DNA from: JAIRMO01 sp046533115
GTDB lineage: Bacteria > Spirochaetota > Spirochaetia > Treponematales > Breznakiellaceae
Length of the DNA stretch: 64,000 bases
Direction of reading: 5' to 3'
Assembly (NCBI RefSeq): GCF_046533115.1
Contig: NZ_JAJQRC010000001.1
Span: 248,001-312,000, forward strand
Each line of letters begins with the position of its first letter. The stretch's first letter is position 1. Made by a program: the position numbers and the translations under genes. Shown in pieces: positions 27,276-34,489 of the stretch. The notes beneath the pieces were generated by a model. The model was not told the DNA's origin and made no database searches. It saw only the letters and a program-made list of their open reading frames with translations.

Positions 27276-28475
27276 TCAGAACCCGGCGGCCTGCCACTCG
27301 GCGGCGGCTTTTTTAAAGGCCCCCGCCGAGGCTGTTATCACCCCTTCGTCCACACAATAGGCAAAACGGACCCAGCCGGGTTTTCCAAAGCCCCTCCCCC
27401 CTACTCCCAGGATGAGGTGTTTTTTTAGATGGTTTACAAAGGCCCCATCATCCCCGCTTGTTCCGGGAACCTGGGCGAAGAGGTAAAACGCCCCCTCGGG
27501 TTCGGCATAGGAGATACCCGCGTCATCCAGCACCTTTTTAAAGGCATCCCGCCGCCGGGCATATACCTCCACATCCACCCGGGCATCGGTAAGCTCCGCC
27601 ACGATCCGCTGCATCAAAGCCGGGGCGTTAACATAGCCCAAAACCCTGGTGCCGTAAATAAGGGCGGCCAGGACCTGATCCTGATCCCGAATCCCCGGAT
27701 TTACCGCAATATACCCAATCCGTTCACCGGGCAGCGAAAGACTCTTGGAATAGGAGGTTACCACCAGGGATTCCTCATAGGCGGAAAGTATCGGGGGAAC
27801 CCGGATTTGATTATAGGCGATCTCCCGGTAGGGTTCGTCGGCGATAAGATAGGGAAAACGACCGGTTTTTTTTCCGTGGTTCCGTAAAACATCCGCCAAG
27901 GCGGCGATGGTTTCTTCCGGGTAGATCCTGCCGGTAGGATTATGGGGGGAATTGATCAACACCGCGGCGGTTTTTTCCGAGAGTCCGGCCGCTATGGCAG
28001 GGATATTGAGGTTAAAATCGGGCAGGGAATCTACCTCGATGAGACGTCCCCCATGGTTTGCCGCATAGGCCTTGTATTCCATAAAATAGGGCCGGGAGAC
28101 CACCACCTCATCCCCGGGATTGAGCAGGGCCTTGAGGACCACATTGAGCCCCCCCGCGGCCCCGACCGCCATGATGATATGGGCTCCCCCCAGGGTTACC
28201 CCCTGTTCCCGGGATGCTTTTTTTGCCAAGATTTCCCGTACCTCGGGAAATCCCGCATTGGGCATATAACCATGGGAACCTTTTTTATCCTCCTCCGCGA
28301 GTTTTACCAATATGTTATGAAACGCGGGGGGGGGATCAATATCGGGGTTTCCGATGGAAAAATCAAATACCTTATCGGCTCCGTATTGTTTTTTTAGCTG
28401 GGCCCCCTCTTCAAACATTTTTCGAATAAGGGATGATGAACTTAACGCTTCTTGTACCGCATTGGCTATGGGCAT
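27276..28475 (-). CDS. Pyridoxal-phosphate aminotransferase (class I/II, AspC-like)
   Basis: A 399-residue fold-type I aminotransferase. FSIGNPDIDPPP is the N-terminal substrate segment, INSPHNPTGRIYP holds the PLP-contacting Asn, LIADEPYREI the Asp and Tyr, SYSKSLSLPGERIGY the Schiff-base Lys, and WVRFAYC near the end the carboxylate-binding Arg. The substrate is probably aspartate or a related amino acid, but it cannot be fixed from sequence alone. The ATG at 28475 follows GGAGG. It lies next to thrA on the same strand, so an aspartate-family role is plausible. Confidence 0.88.
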   Translation of the reverse strand: MPIANAVQEALSSSSLIRKMFEEGAQLKKQYGADKVFDFSIGNPDIDPPPAFHNILVKLAEEDKKGSHGYMPNAGFPEVREILAKKASREQGVTLGGAHIIMAVGAAGGLNVVLKALLNPGDEVVVSRPYFMEYKAYAANHGGRLIEVDSLPDFNLNIPAIAAGLSEKTAAVLINSPHNPTGRIYPEETIAALADVLRNHGKKTGRFPYLIADEPYREIAYNQIRVPPILSAYEESLVVTSYSKSLSLPGERIGYIAVNPGIRDQDQVLAALIYGTRVLGYVNAPALMQRIVAELTDARVDVEVYARRRDAFKKVLDDAGISYAEPEGAFYLFAQVPGTSGDDGAFVNHLKKHLILGVGGRGFGKPGWVRFAYCVDEGVITASAGAFKKAAAEWQAAGF

Positions 28476-28574
28476 ACTATCCTCCGTTTTATTTTTTCTG
28501 CTAAGGGGCGGTTTCAAAACCCCTCTGAATTTTGAAACCATCCCTATGAGGTATGAATACCTCTGGGCGGCTCC

Positions 28575-31028
28575 CTATACTAAGGTCCGGGCGATCCGAA
28601 CAATATCGGCGAAGATCCCCCCGGCAGTTACCTGGGCCCCCGCGCCGGGGCCCTTTATTACCATGGGAAGGGCCGTATACCGATCCGTGGTGATCACCAC
28701 AATATTGTCCGAATCGACCAGGGAACGAAAGGGACTGCCCTCGGGCTCGGCCCGGAGGGAAAGCCGGGCGGAACCTTCTTCTATATTTGCCACATACCGC
28801 AGGACCTTACCCTGGGTAGCCGCTTCGGCCCGGCGCTGTTCAAAGAGCCGGTCGGCTTTTTCCAGTTCCGTGAAAAATTCTTCCACCCCGGAGGCTTCAA
28901 AACACGCCGGGGGCAGGATGGGTTCGATGGAAACCGCGGAAAATTCCAGGGACATATCACATTCCCGGGCCAGGATCAGGGCTTTCCGGGCGGCATCCAT
29001 GGCGTTAAGATCATCCCGGGGATCCGGTTCGGTATAGCCCTTGGCTTTTGCTTCCCGGACCAAGGCGGAGAAGGGTTTGGACCCGTCAAAGTTATTGAAG
29101 ATAAAACTCAAGGTACCCGACAGAACCGCTTCGATCCGCCGGACCTTGTCCCCGGAAACCGCCAGATCCCGCAGGGTCGAAATGACCGGAAGGCCCGCGC
29201 AGACCGTGGTCTCATACAGATAGGGGATGCCCCGATCCCGGGAATAGCCGGTAAGGACCTTATAATAATCCAGGGTGCCGGAAACTCCCCGTTTATTGGG
29301 GGTGATCACGGGAATTGATGACCGCAGGATCTCGGCGTGCCGGGAAGCAATTTCATCACTGGCGGTACAATCGCAAAAAGCCGTATTGGGCAGGTTAAAG
29401 GCCTTCATCTTTTCCAAAAAAAAGGATAAATCAAAGGCTTCGGCCCCATCCAGGAGGGTTTTGGCCTTTCCCGGATCGATCCCTTCGGTATTAAAAAACA
29501 TCTTCCGGGAATTGGCAATCCCCACCAGGTTGATACGGATCTGATGTTCATCGGCGAGGATTTCCCGGTGGACCGCGATTTGTTCCACTAAGGTTCCCCC
29601 GATAAGCCCGGTCCCCATGATGAAGAGGTTCACCGAACGGACCCCGGAAAGGAAAAAAGCCTCATGGATGGCGTTGAGGGCCTTGGCTTCATCCTGCCGG
29701 GATACTACGGTCGAAATGTTGAGTTCCGATGAACCCTGGGCAATGGCGATAACATTAACCCCATTTCTTCCCAGGGCATGAAAGACCTTTCCGGAAATTC
29801 CCGAAGTATTTTTCATCCGGGAACCTACCACGGCAATTATGGAAAGATCCTGCTCCACCACCGGCGGTTCAATAATCATGGAGGATATTTCCCAGGTAAG
29901 CTCATCTTTTATGGCTACCGAAGCGGCCTTTCCGTCCTGGGGCAGCACCGCAAAACAGATGGAATATTCGCTGGACCCTTGCGAGATGAGGATAATATTT
30001 ATCTTTCGTTTTGCCAGGGCCCCGAAAAGACGGGAAGAAAACCCGGCAACCCCCGCCATACCGGAACCTTGCACCCTGACCAGGGCTACGTTTCCGATGG
30101 AACTGATCCCCCGGATGGGAAAGGGGCTGGGCTCCACTTCGTCCCGTATGATTGTTCCGGTTCCGGTAGGATTAAAGGTATTCCGGATTCTGATGGGAAT
30201 ACCCTTTTCCAGGGCCGGCCGTATGGTGGGAGGATGCAGAACCTTAGCGCCAAAATGGGAAAGCTCCATGGCTTCCACATAGGATATCTCTTCAATGGTA
30301 AAGGCGTTTTTTACCAGCCGGGGATCTGCGGTAAGAATACCGTCCACATCGGTCCATATTTCCACCATGTCGGCGTCTAGGGCGGCGCCAAAAATGGCCG
30401 CGGACAGGTCCGAACCGCCCCGTCCTAAGGTGGTGGTATGCCCCTCGGCGCTGGCCCCGATAAAACCGGTGGCTATTTGCAGGGCAGGCCTTTTTGCCAG
30501 GGCTGATTTGATATTAAAAAAACTTTCCCCCAAGAGAAAACGGGCGGACCCGTATTGCTCATCGGTGGTTATGAGGGTACGGGTATCAAGGTAATCAGAA
30601 GGAATCCCCGAAACCGTACATATCCGGGCAATCAAAGGCGCCGAAAGCCGTTCCCCAAAGCTCATAATCGTATCAAGGATCCGGGGAGAAAGTTCCCTGA
30701 GGATCATCACGCCATCCAAAATACGGTTCAGATCGGCAAAACAGGTATGGGTATACTTGTCCGCCTCCTCACGGATATCGCCTGTAAGAAAAAGAGCGCT
30801 CATATCCAGATGCCGCTTTCGCATGGTTTCTATGGTGATGGTATAGGTATTATCCCCCCGGGCGGCCTTTTCGGCAATCTCGATTAACTCGTTGGTTACA
30901 CCGGAAAAAGCGGAAACCACCACCACCCGGACTTTACCGGAATGTTCATCATCCTTTAAAATCTCGATAAGTTTGCCTATCGCATCGGGGGAACCAACCG
31001 AGGTACCTCCGAATTTTAAAACGAGCAT
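28575..31028 (-). CDS. thrA: Bifunctional aspartokinase / homoserine dehydrogenase
   Basis: Catalyses the first and third steps toward threonine and methionine. The N-terminal kinase begins MLVLKFGGTSVGSPDAIGKL and contains GRGGSDLSAAIFGAALDAD and the SYVEAMELSHFGAKVLHPPT block. Two ACT-type regulatory segments follow (about residues 310-460), then an NAD-binding dehydrogenase (LFIMGTGLIGGTLVEQIAVH) with the TPNKRGVSGTLDYY region and the C-terminal catalytic part (YTEPDPRDDLNAMDAARKAL). At 817 aa it matches the enteric-type fusion. The ATG at 31028 follows AAGGGAG. Threonine feedback is expected from the ACT domains. Confidence 0.94.
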   Translation of the reverse strand: MLVLKFGGTSVGSPDAIGKLIEILKDDEHSGKVRVVVVSAFSGVTNELIEIAEKAARGDNTYTITIETMRKRHLDMSALFLTGDIREEADKYTHTCFADLNRILDGVMILRELSPRILDTIMSFGERLSAPLIARICTVSGIPSDYLDTRTLITTDEQYGSARFLLGESFFNIKSALAKRPALQIATGFIGASAEGHTTTLGRGGSDLSAAIFGAALDADMVEIWTDVDGILTADPRLVKNAFTIEEISYVEAMELSHFGAKVLHPPTIRPALEKGIPIRIRNTFNPTGTGTIIRDEVEPSPFPIRGISSIGNVALVRVQGSGMAGVAGFSSRLFGALAKRKINIILISQGSSEYSICFAVLPQDGKAASVAIKDELTWEISSMIIEPPVVEQDLSIIAVVGSRMKNTSGISGKVFHALGRNGVNVIAIAQGSSELNISTVVSRQDEAKALNAIHEAFFLSGVRSVNLFIMGTGLIGGTLVEQIAVHREILADEHQIRINLVGIANSRKMFFNTEGIDPGKAKTLLDGAEAFDLSFFLEKMKAFNLPNTAFCDCTASDEIASRHAEILRSSIPVITPNKRGVSGTLDYYKVLTGYSRDRGIPYLYETTVCAGLPVISTLRDLAVSGDKVRRIEAVLSGTLSFIFNNFDGSKPFSALVREAKAKGYTEPDPRDDLNAMDAARKALILARECDMSLEFSAVSIEPILPPACFEASGVEEFFTELEKADRLFEQRRAEAATQGKVLRYVANIEEGSARLSLRAEPEGSPFRSLVDSDNIVVITTDRYTALPMVIKGPGAGAQVTAGGIFADIVRIARTLV

Positions 31029-31128
31029 ATAATCTCCCTTGACATGATCAACATAATTGATAGCCCTTTTCAACCGATTTATCAAGATGGGAGCATTCTG
31101 TAAAGCAGGGGACCATCAAATCCCATCC

Positions 31129-31157
31129 TTGACATTGCTCATCAATTTTTGTATGGT
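31129..31157 (+). promoter_or_regulatory. Promoter of tRNA-Glu
   Basis: TTGACA at 31129-31134 and TATGGT at 31152-31157 with a 17-base spacer. Initiation near 31164 would give a short 5' leader before the tRNA at 31174. Confidence 0.7.
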
Positions 31158-31173
31158 ACTTTTAATTGTTTTT

Positions 31174-31245
31174 GTCTCCTTCGTCTAGTGGTTAGGACAT
31201 CGGGTTTTCATCCCGACAACGGGGGTTCGACTCCCCCAGGAGATG
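31174..31245 (+). tRNA. tRNA-Glu (anticodon TTC)
   Basis: Full cloverleaf: acceptor GTCTCCT with AGGAGAT (first pair is G-T), D arm with AGTGGTTAGGA, anticodon stem CGGGT around TTC, T arm GGGGG-TTCGACT-CCCCC. CCA is not encoded; the CCA-adding enzyme is at 55644. Its 3' end is repeated downstream, making it the likely integration site of the accessory region. Confidence 0.94.
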
Positions 31246-31319
31246 GGAAAAACCGCCCCTAGGGCGGTTTTTTTATGGGTTTTGTTGCTATCGGGGAGTC
31301 GAAACGGAGCGATCCGCGG
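31228..31319 (+). repeat. Direct repeat copy 1: tRNA-Glu 3' end plus terminator and flank
   Basis: A 92-base unit starts in the T arm of tRNA-Glu (CGACTCCCCC) and runs through the terminator to GAGCGATCCGCGG. It is repeated almost exactly 196 bases further on. It ends with GGGGAGTCG, the reverse complement of its own CGACTCCCC, so the unit can fold on itself around the terminator. Confidence 0.9.
31250..31274 (+). terminator. Rho-independent terminator of tRNA-Glu
   Basis: AACCGCCC pairs with GGGCGGTT around CTA, followed by a run of seven or more T. Confidence 0.9.
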
Positions 31320-31423
31320 ATCAGGCCAAGGCGAAAGCCTTGCGGGAGAGCGGCGGCGCACGGAAGCGCCGGGATTGCGGAGACGGCCTTCGGGCCCGAA
31401 ACAGGATGTTGCGGGCCGGAAGG
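31320..31423 (+). other. Structured spacer, candidate small RNA
   Basis: Three strong short hairpins follow each other: AAGGC-GAAA-GCCTT, GGCGC-ACGGAA-GCGCC and GGCC-TTCG-GGCC, the first and third with GNRA and UUCG loops. The spacer is followed by repeat copy 2, which supplies a good terminator. No reading frame here is convincing. It may be a small RNA or a structured part of a repeat or mobile unit. Confidence 0.45.
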
Positions 31424-31515
31424 CGACTCCCCCAGGAGATGGGAAAAACCGCCCCCGGGCGGTTTTTTTATGGGTTTTGCAGGTTATCGGGGAGTCGAAA
31501 CGGAGCGATCCGCGG
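31424..31515 (+). repeat. Direct repeat copy 2 (partial tRNA-Glu end, attachment-like)
   Basis: Begins with the last 18 bases of tRNA-Glu (CGACTCCCCCAGGAGATG) without the rest of the tRNA. The GGGAAAAACCGCCC terminator hairpin with its T-run and the GGGGAGTCGAAACGG flank follow. Identity with copy 1 is near complete apart from a few bases and two small indels. hicB ends three bases later. Confidence 0.88.
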
Positions 31516-31517
31516 CC

Positions 31518-31922
31518 TCAAGAAGCGGCATGCTCCCGTTCATAGATTGCGGTTAAGGAATCTTGTAGCACCTGGGAAAAATTAATATGCTTCCTTTCCG
31601 CAAAAGTATTGAGCCAGGCGGGTATGGTTAGGTTTTTCCGCACCGCCTTGTTGCCGTACTTTTCCGTATAGGCGTCTATATCCAGTACCAGAATACTGAC
31701 AAAGCCCCCTGATTCGGGATGGATCGCTTCAATGGGGCTTGCCTTGGGAATGGGCTTGCCGTCCTCAAGTTCGGTAAGTACCCAGCCGGAAGCGGCATCG
31801 GTTCCCATGATGATAGCTTCGGCGAGAGAGGCCCCGCCGCTTACGCAGCCGGGAAGATCGGGAACCTCTACGGCATAGCCGCCTTCACCTTCATAGAAAA
31901 TTGCGGGATATGTAAGTTTCAT
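31518..31922 (-). CDS. hicB: HicB-family antitoxin
   Basis: A 134-residue antitoxin. The N-terminal partially degraded RNase H-like HicB fold reads YPAIFYEGEGGYAVEVPDLPG followed by CVSGG. The C-terminal part (RKNLTIPAWLNTFAERKHIN) looks like the ribbon-helix-helix DNA-binding segment of the longer HicB type. It overlaps hicA by one base, toxin gene first, the usual order. It would neutralise HicA and repress the shared promoter through the palindrome at 32120-32136. Confidence 0.9.
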   Translation of the reverse strand: MKLTYPAIFYEGEGGYAVEVPDLPGCVSGGASLAEAIIMGTDAASGWVLTELEDGKPIPKASPIEAIHPESGGFVSILVLDIDAYTEKYGNKAVRKNLTIPAWLNTFAERKHINFSQVLQDSLTAIYEREHAAS

Positions 31923-32110
31923 TATTTGCCCCCTATTCCTGCTTGTTTCAGGATAAATCTGATAATCACCGGCGCAATATCCCCGGAATGATACGGGATC
32001 GTTACCTTGCCCAGCTTTTTCGGGTGGATGTATTGATGATGGGAACCTTTAATGGTTTTCAAGGTCCAGCCATCGTTCAAAACCATCCTTTCAATTTCCT
32101 GAAACTTCAT
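31922..32110 (-). CDS. hicA: HicA-family mRNA interferase toxin
   Basis: A 62-residue double-stranded-RNA-binding-fold toxin. The family signature GSHHQYIHP, with the catalytic His, is followed by KVTIPYHSGDIAPVIIRFIL and the KQAGI C-terminus. Length and motifs are intact, so the toxin is probably active. It is the first gene of the pair, behind its own promoter and operator. A decayed relative lies at 32571-32749. Confidence 0.91.
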   Translation of the reverse strand: MKFQEIERMVLNDGWTLKTIKGSHHQYIHPKKLGKVTIPYHSGDIAPVIIRFILKQAGIGGK

Positions 32111-32116
32111 ATTCTA

Positions 32117-32145
32117 AGCATACGCATTATGCGTATAAATAACAA
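32117..32145 (-). promoter_or_regulatory. hicAB promoter with palindromic operator
   Basis: On the minus strand TTGTTA (32145-32140) and TATGCT (32122-32117) are 17 bases apart. The perfect palindrome ATACGCA-TTA-TGCGTAT (32120-32136) overlaps the -10 and the spacer, so a bound HicB would block polymerase. Confidence 0.72.
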
Positions 32146-32155
32146 GAGGTTTTTA

Positions 32156-32250
32156 GAATGTTTTTACCGGTCCGGGGGATACCTCCACGTTATATACCTG
32201 TTCCAAATGGCTCTGGATATCCCGGTTGGTCATCCCATAGGCATACTTCT
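32156..32250 (-). pseudogene. Fragment of an IS256-type (mutator) transposase
   Basis: The minus-strand frame reads GMTNRDIQSHLEQVYNVEVS, matching the IS256-family segment usually written GMTTRDIQAHLEELYGVEVS. Both sides are cut off and no other part of the transposase is present. It is a scrap of an insertion sequence between the two hicAB loci. Confidence 0.7.
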
Positions 32251-32340
32251 GGTGCTTTCTGACCACAGACAACTACTAGGACGCGGTATTGAAGGCCGTC
32301 AACCTTGGCAGTGATACCGATACCACAGCGGCGGTAACGG
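32248..32340 (+). pseudogene. Fragment of an ADP-ribosylglycohydrolase
   Basis: The plus strand reads WCFLTTDNY, a TAG stop, then DAVLKAVNLGSDTDTTAAV. The GSDTDTTAA block is the metal-binding signature of the DraG/ARH family, and WCFLTTDNY is the segment normally just before it. Nothing upstream or downstream continues the gene, and the stop codon breaks it. Basis: motif recognition only. Confidence 0.62.
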
Positions 32341-32364
32341 GGGGTAACGAACAGCTTGAGGTAA

Positions 32365-32562
32365 TCAAAGAGGCCCAGCCGGGAAATTGACTTTGGGCGC
32401 ATAACAGTGTCCTTTACCGGCCTCCAGACAACCGTCAAGGGCTTCCTTTGCCATTGCCAGGGCTTCTTCATGGGAAAACCCACAGGTAACGATATTGGTC
32501 ATATCGGGAAATTGAGCTATATATTCATCCCCGTCTTTCTCGATGGTGCAGTAGTAGGTCAT
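32365..32562 (-). pseudogene. Truncated HicB-type antitoxin (second locus)
   Basis: The 65-residue frame starts MTYYCTIEKDGDEYIAQFPD and continues with the HicB pattern CGFSHEEALAMAKEALDGCL, then ends at FPAGPL. Longer HicB proteins continue past this point into a helix-turn-helix, which is missing here, and unrelated fragments follow. It lies 8 bases after the broken hicA copy. The sequence is unlike the HicB at 31518, so this was an independent module. Confidence 0.68.
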
Positions 32563-32570
32563 ATACCCCC

Positions 32571-32749
32571 CTATTCTATCCCCGCTTCTTTGAGAATTCT
32601 TTTTGCAAGATGCCCTATGTCTTTATTCCCATGAAAAGGAACCGAAACAGGACAGCAGCCGGCTTTGACAAAGACATGGTGGAAACTGTTGATTCTATCC
32701 AATGCCCATCCTACACCTTTAGCTTGTCTATAACTTCCCGTGCCGTCAT
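32571..32749 (-). pseudogene. Frameshifted HicA-type toxin (second locus)
   Basis: Starts MTAREVIDKLKV followed by a TAG stop. In another frame it resumes as WALDRINSFHHVFVKAG and then VPFHGNKDIGHLAKRILKEA, ending GIE. These are the N- and C-terminal halves of one HicA, interrupted near the toxin's first helix. The usual GSHH is also altered to SFHH. The toxin is dead, which fits the loss of the antitoxin's C-terminal domain next door. Confidence 0.75.
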
Positions 32750-32851
32750 ATTTCTATAATTTAGTAACTTTACACGGTAAATTGTGCGAGGAAATAAAAC
32801 CCGGTCGGGGTAAGAAATGCCTCTTTTTTGTTGAGATATTCCGCTGCTTTC

Positions 32852-33139
32852 TTATGGCGAAGTAATGCGTATACCGAACCCCAAAGAAGACAGAACCTTC
32901 AGGATTGTCCCAAAGGAGGGATTGCCGCCCGGTGAGAGGGACTTATAGAGACTTTCCCGGCCTCGGCCGGCATCATCGGCAATCTTCGACATACCACGGG
33001 CACGGGCAACGTCCCCGATTGCGGTAACGATAAGATCGGGATCACCGCTCTTGAAAATATCATCCAGATAGGCGGTTATTTGTTCCTCCGTTTCCAGATA
33101 TTCCGCCGGATCCCATACGGTTGTTTTGATTGGTTTCAT
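32852..33139 (-). CDS. HigA-like antitoxin of a RelE/HigB-type module
   Basis: A 95-residue protein of the putative addiction-module antidote type (TIGR02684-like). The pattern YLDDIFKSGDPDLIVTAIGD is followed by the helix-turn-helix region MSKIADDAGRGRESLYKSLS and NPSFGTILKVLSSLG. It follows the toxin gene by 2 bases, in the toxin-first order of higBA. It is expected to bind the toxin and the operator at 33451-33466. Confidence 0.88.
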   Translation of the reverse strand: MKPIKTTVWDPAEYLETEEQITAYLDDIFKSGDPDLIVTAIGDVARARGMSKIADDAGRGRESLYKSLSPGGNPSFGTILKVLSSLGFGIRITSP

Positions 33140-33141
33140 GC

Positions 33142-33441
33142 TTATACCTCCTCAAGATTTTGAATAATCTGTTTTGCGGCTTCTATATCCCTGCTCTGGG
33201 TTGACTTGTCGCCACCGCAAAGCAGAACAATCATTTCTTGCCCCCGCTGAGTGAAGTACACCCGGAAACCGGGGCCGTAATCGATACGCAATTCAGAGAC
33301 ACCATCCCCTACCGGCTTGCTGTCGCCAAAGTTGCCAGCCGAAATACGGCGGATACGGGCGTTGATAATCGCCTGTGTTACCTGGTCTTGTAAACTCCGT
33401 ATCCAGGTTTTGAATTGTCCTGTTTCCCGTATCGTTATCAT
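33142..33441 (-). CDS. RelE/HigB-family toxin (addiction module killer protein)
   Basis: A 99-residue toxin of the TIGR02683 type, likely a ribosome-dependent mRNA nuclease. Signature blocks are FKTWIRSLQDQVTQAIINAR, ELRIDYGPGFRVYFTQRG and VLLCGGDKSTQSRDIEAAKQ. All are intact. It is the first gene of the pair, with its own promoter. Confidence 0.9.
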   Translation of the reverse strand: MITIRETGQFKTWIRSLQDQVTQAIINARIRRISAGNFGDSKPVGDGVSELRIDYGPGFRVYFTQRGQEMIVLLCGGDKSTQSRDIEAAKQIIQNLEEV

Positions 33442-33447
33442 ATCTTC

Positions 33448-33475
33448 ATTGTATCCTATGGAATACTAAAGTCAA
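33448..33475 (-). promoter_or_regulatory. Promoter and operator of the RelE/HigA pair
   Basis: On the minus strand TTGACT (33475-33470) and TACAAT (33453-33448) have a 16-base spacer. An imperfect palindrome, GTATTCC-AT-AGGATAC, covers 33451-33466 between and over the two boxes. Confidence 0.65.
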
Positions 33476-33613
33476 TGGTTTTTTTCAGGGTTTTCCGGGG
33501 TATGGGAGGCCATATGGGGGGCCAGTCCAGGGCTTCTTTATGGGGGACTATAAACCCCTTCGCAATGAATCAATGCTTGCAAAAGCACTTTACAAGCCAA
33601 AAAACATCATATG

Positions 33614-33660
33614 CGGAAGGCGACGCACCTAGGAGATGAAAAAACCGCCCCCGGGCGGTT
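33614..33660 (+). repeat. Degraded third copy of the tRNA-Glu end/terminator repeat
   Basis: Reads CGGAAGGCGAC, a mutated T-arm stretch, then AGGAGATG and the intact AACCGCCCCCGGGCGGTT hairpin, but without the T-run. It marks the far side of the toxin-antitoxin block relative to tRNA-Glu. Confidence 0.72.
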
Positions 33661-33691
33661 GAACATGGGAGATATAAGAATTGAAAACGGA

Positions 33692-34039
33692 TTATTCTAA
33701 ATTACTTTGTTTCTTATATTGTTTTAATAGTAGGCTTGACTGTTCAATTAAACAATCTTGTAGCCATTCGGGAAGTTGAGTATATATTTCAATAAGTCTT
33801 TCACGTCTAATATCGGGCGGCGGCGAATTGAAAATCTCTCCGTTCCCGGTTTTAATCCATTCTTTGTTGACATTGAATTGAGTTGATATGAGTTGCATTA
33901 TCCTGTCGTTTAATTTTTTCTTTCCCAGTTCAATGTCGCCGTAGAAACTTTGGGTTATATATATTCGTTTGGAAAATTCCCTTTGGGACATACCTAATGA
34001 CGTTCTAATCTGCTTTAACCGTTCATTTACGGTGTCCAT
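33692..34039 (-). CDS. XRE-family regulator, cassette A
   Basis: A 115-residue protein with an N-terminal helix-turn-helix (RLKQIRTSLGMSQREFSKRI, then SFYGDIELGKKKLNDRIM) and a short C-terminal helix ending LIEQSSLLLKQYK. It has no peptidase or ligand domain. It is clearly a paralogue of the regulator at 35912, more than half identical. The ATG at 34039 aligns with that protein's start. It is transcribed away from the small gene at 34298. TGATA-AC-TATCA at 34125-34136 between them is an operator candidate. Confidence 0.85.
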   Translation of the reverse strand: MDTVNERLKQIRTSLGMSQREFSKRIYITQSFYGDIELGKKKLNDRIMQLISTQFNVNKEWIKTGNGEIFNSPPPDIRRERLIEIYTQLPEWLQDCLIEQSSLLLKQYKKQSNLE

Positions 34040-34165
34040 GACTTTAATAATAACAGACCATGAGGAATTACTCAATGACAGGATTTGACCAAAAATGTAT
34101 GAAAAAGTAGACGATTTCTGTTTCTGATAACTATCAAAAAGAATATTTTTTTGTGGATAACTCTA

Positions 34166-34194
34166 TTGACAGACCTCTTAGATGTCTATACTAT
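34166..34194 (+). promoter_or_regulatory. Distal promoter of cassette A
   Basis: TTGACA at 34166-34171 and TACTAT at 34189-34194 with a 17-base spacer, about 100 bases upstream of the small gene. Half-sites ACCTCT and AGAGGT flank the -10 region and may be an operator. Confidence 0.65.
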
Positions 34195-34230
34195 GACAGC
34201 ATAGAGGTTTTTTTGAAAAGGGGGTAAATT

Positions 34231-34261
34231 TTGAACAATTTGAGGATTTTTTTTATATAAT
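34231..34261 (+). promoter_or_regulatory. Proximal promoter/leader element of cassette A
   Basis: TTGAAC (34231-34236), a 19-base spacer ending in a run of T, and TATAAT (34256-34261). The same arrangement and flanking bases (GGWTTTTTTTTATATAATA) occur in cassette B at 35671-35701, so this element is conserved. Confidence 0.6.
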
Positions 34262-34297
34262 ATCCGACCCCGAAAAAAGACTAGGGAGGAGTAGTCT

Positions 34298-34459
34298 ATG
34301 ACAGACAGAATTGAAGTTCTTCTGAAGAATTACGACCAAATGACTGACGAAGGGAAGGACGAACTATTGAGTATCGGGGAAAGGTATCTAAGAGATGTTG
34401 ACCAGTTAGAAAATGATAAATTGAAGTTTGAGAATGGGAATATAAAAATATCAGGTTAA
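34298..34459 (+). CDS. Small 53-aa protein of the XRE cassette, copy A
   Basis: Begins MTDRIEVLLKNYDQMTDEGK and is entirely helical and charged. A very good ribosome site (AGGGAGGAG) lies six bases before the ATG. The motif DQMTDEGKDELLSIGERYL resembles NLKDENKEKLLVVGKKLL in the small protein of cassette B and loosely resembles the C-terminal oligomerisation helix of XRE regulators. No family name is known to me. It may be an antirepressor or a regulator partner; that is inference from the divergent arrangement. Confidence 0.72.
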   Translation: MTDRIEVLLKNYDQMTDEGKDELLSIGERYLRDVDQLENDKLKFENGNIKISG

Positions 34460-34461
34460 GT

Positions 34462-34489
34462 AAACTTTTCGTATGAGAGTTTGAAAATA
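34462..34489 (+). repeat. Shared element downstream of cassette A small gene
   Basis: A 28-base element beginning AAACTTTTCGTATGAGAG that recurs, inverted, at 35364-35391 with one base changed and one T fewer. It is itself an imperfect palindrome (AAACT...AGTTT). It sits three bases after the small gene's stop. Confidence 0.8.

Noticed and set aside
31243..31585. Plus-strand open frames over the tRNA-Glu repeats
   Set aside because: They arise from GC-rich hairpin and terminator sequence repeated in tandem, with no ribosome site or protein character.
33481..33613. Short plus-strand frame containing MGDYKPLRNESMLAKALYKP
   Set aside because: Reads somewhat like protein but is short, has no ribosome site and no family I can name; possibly another gene scrap.
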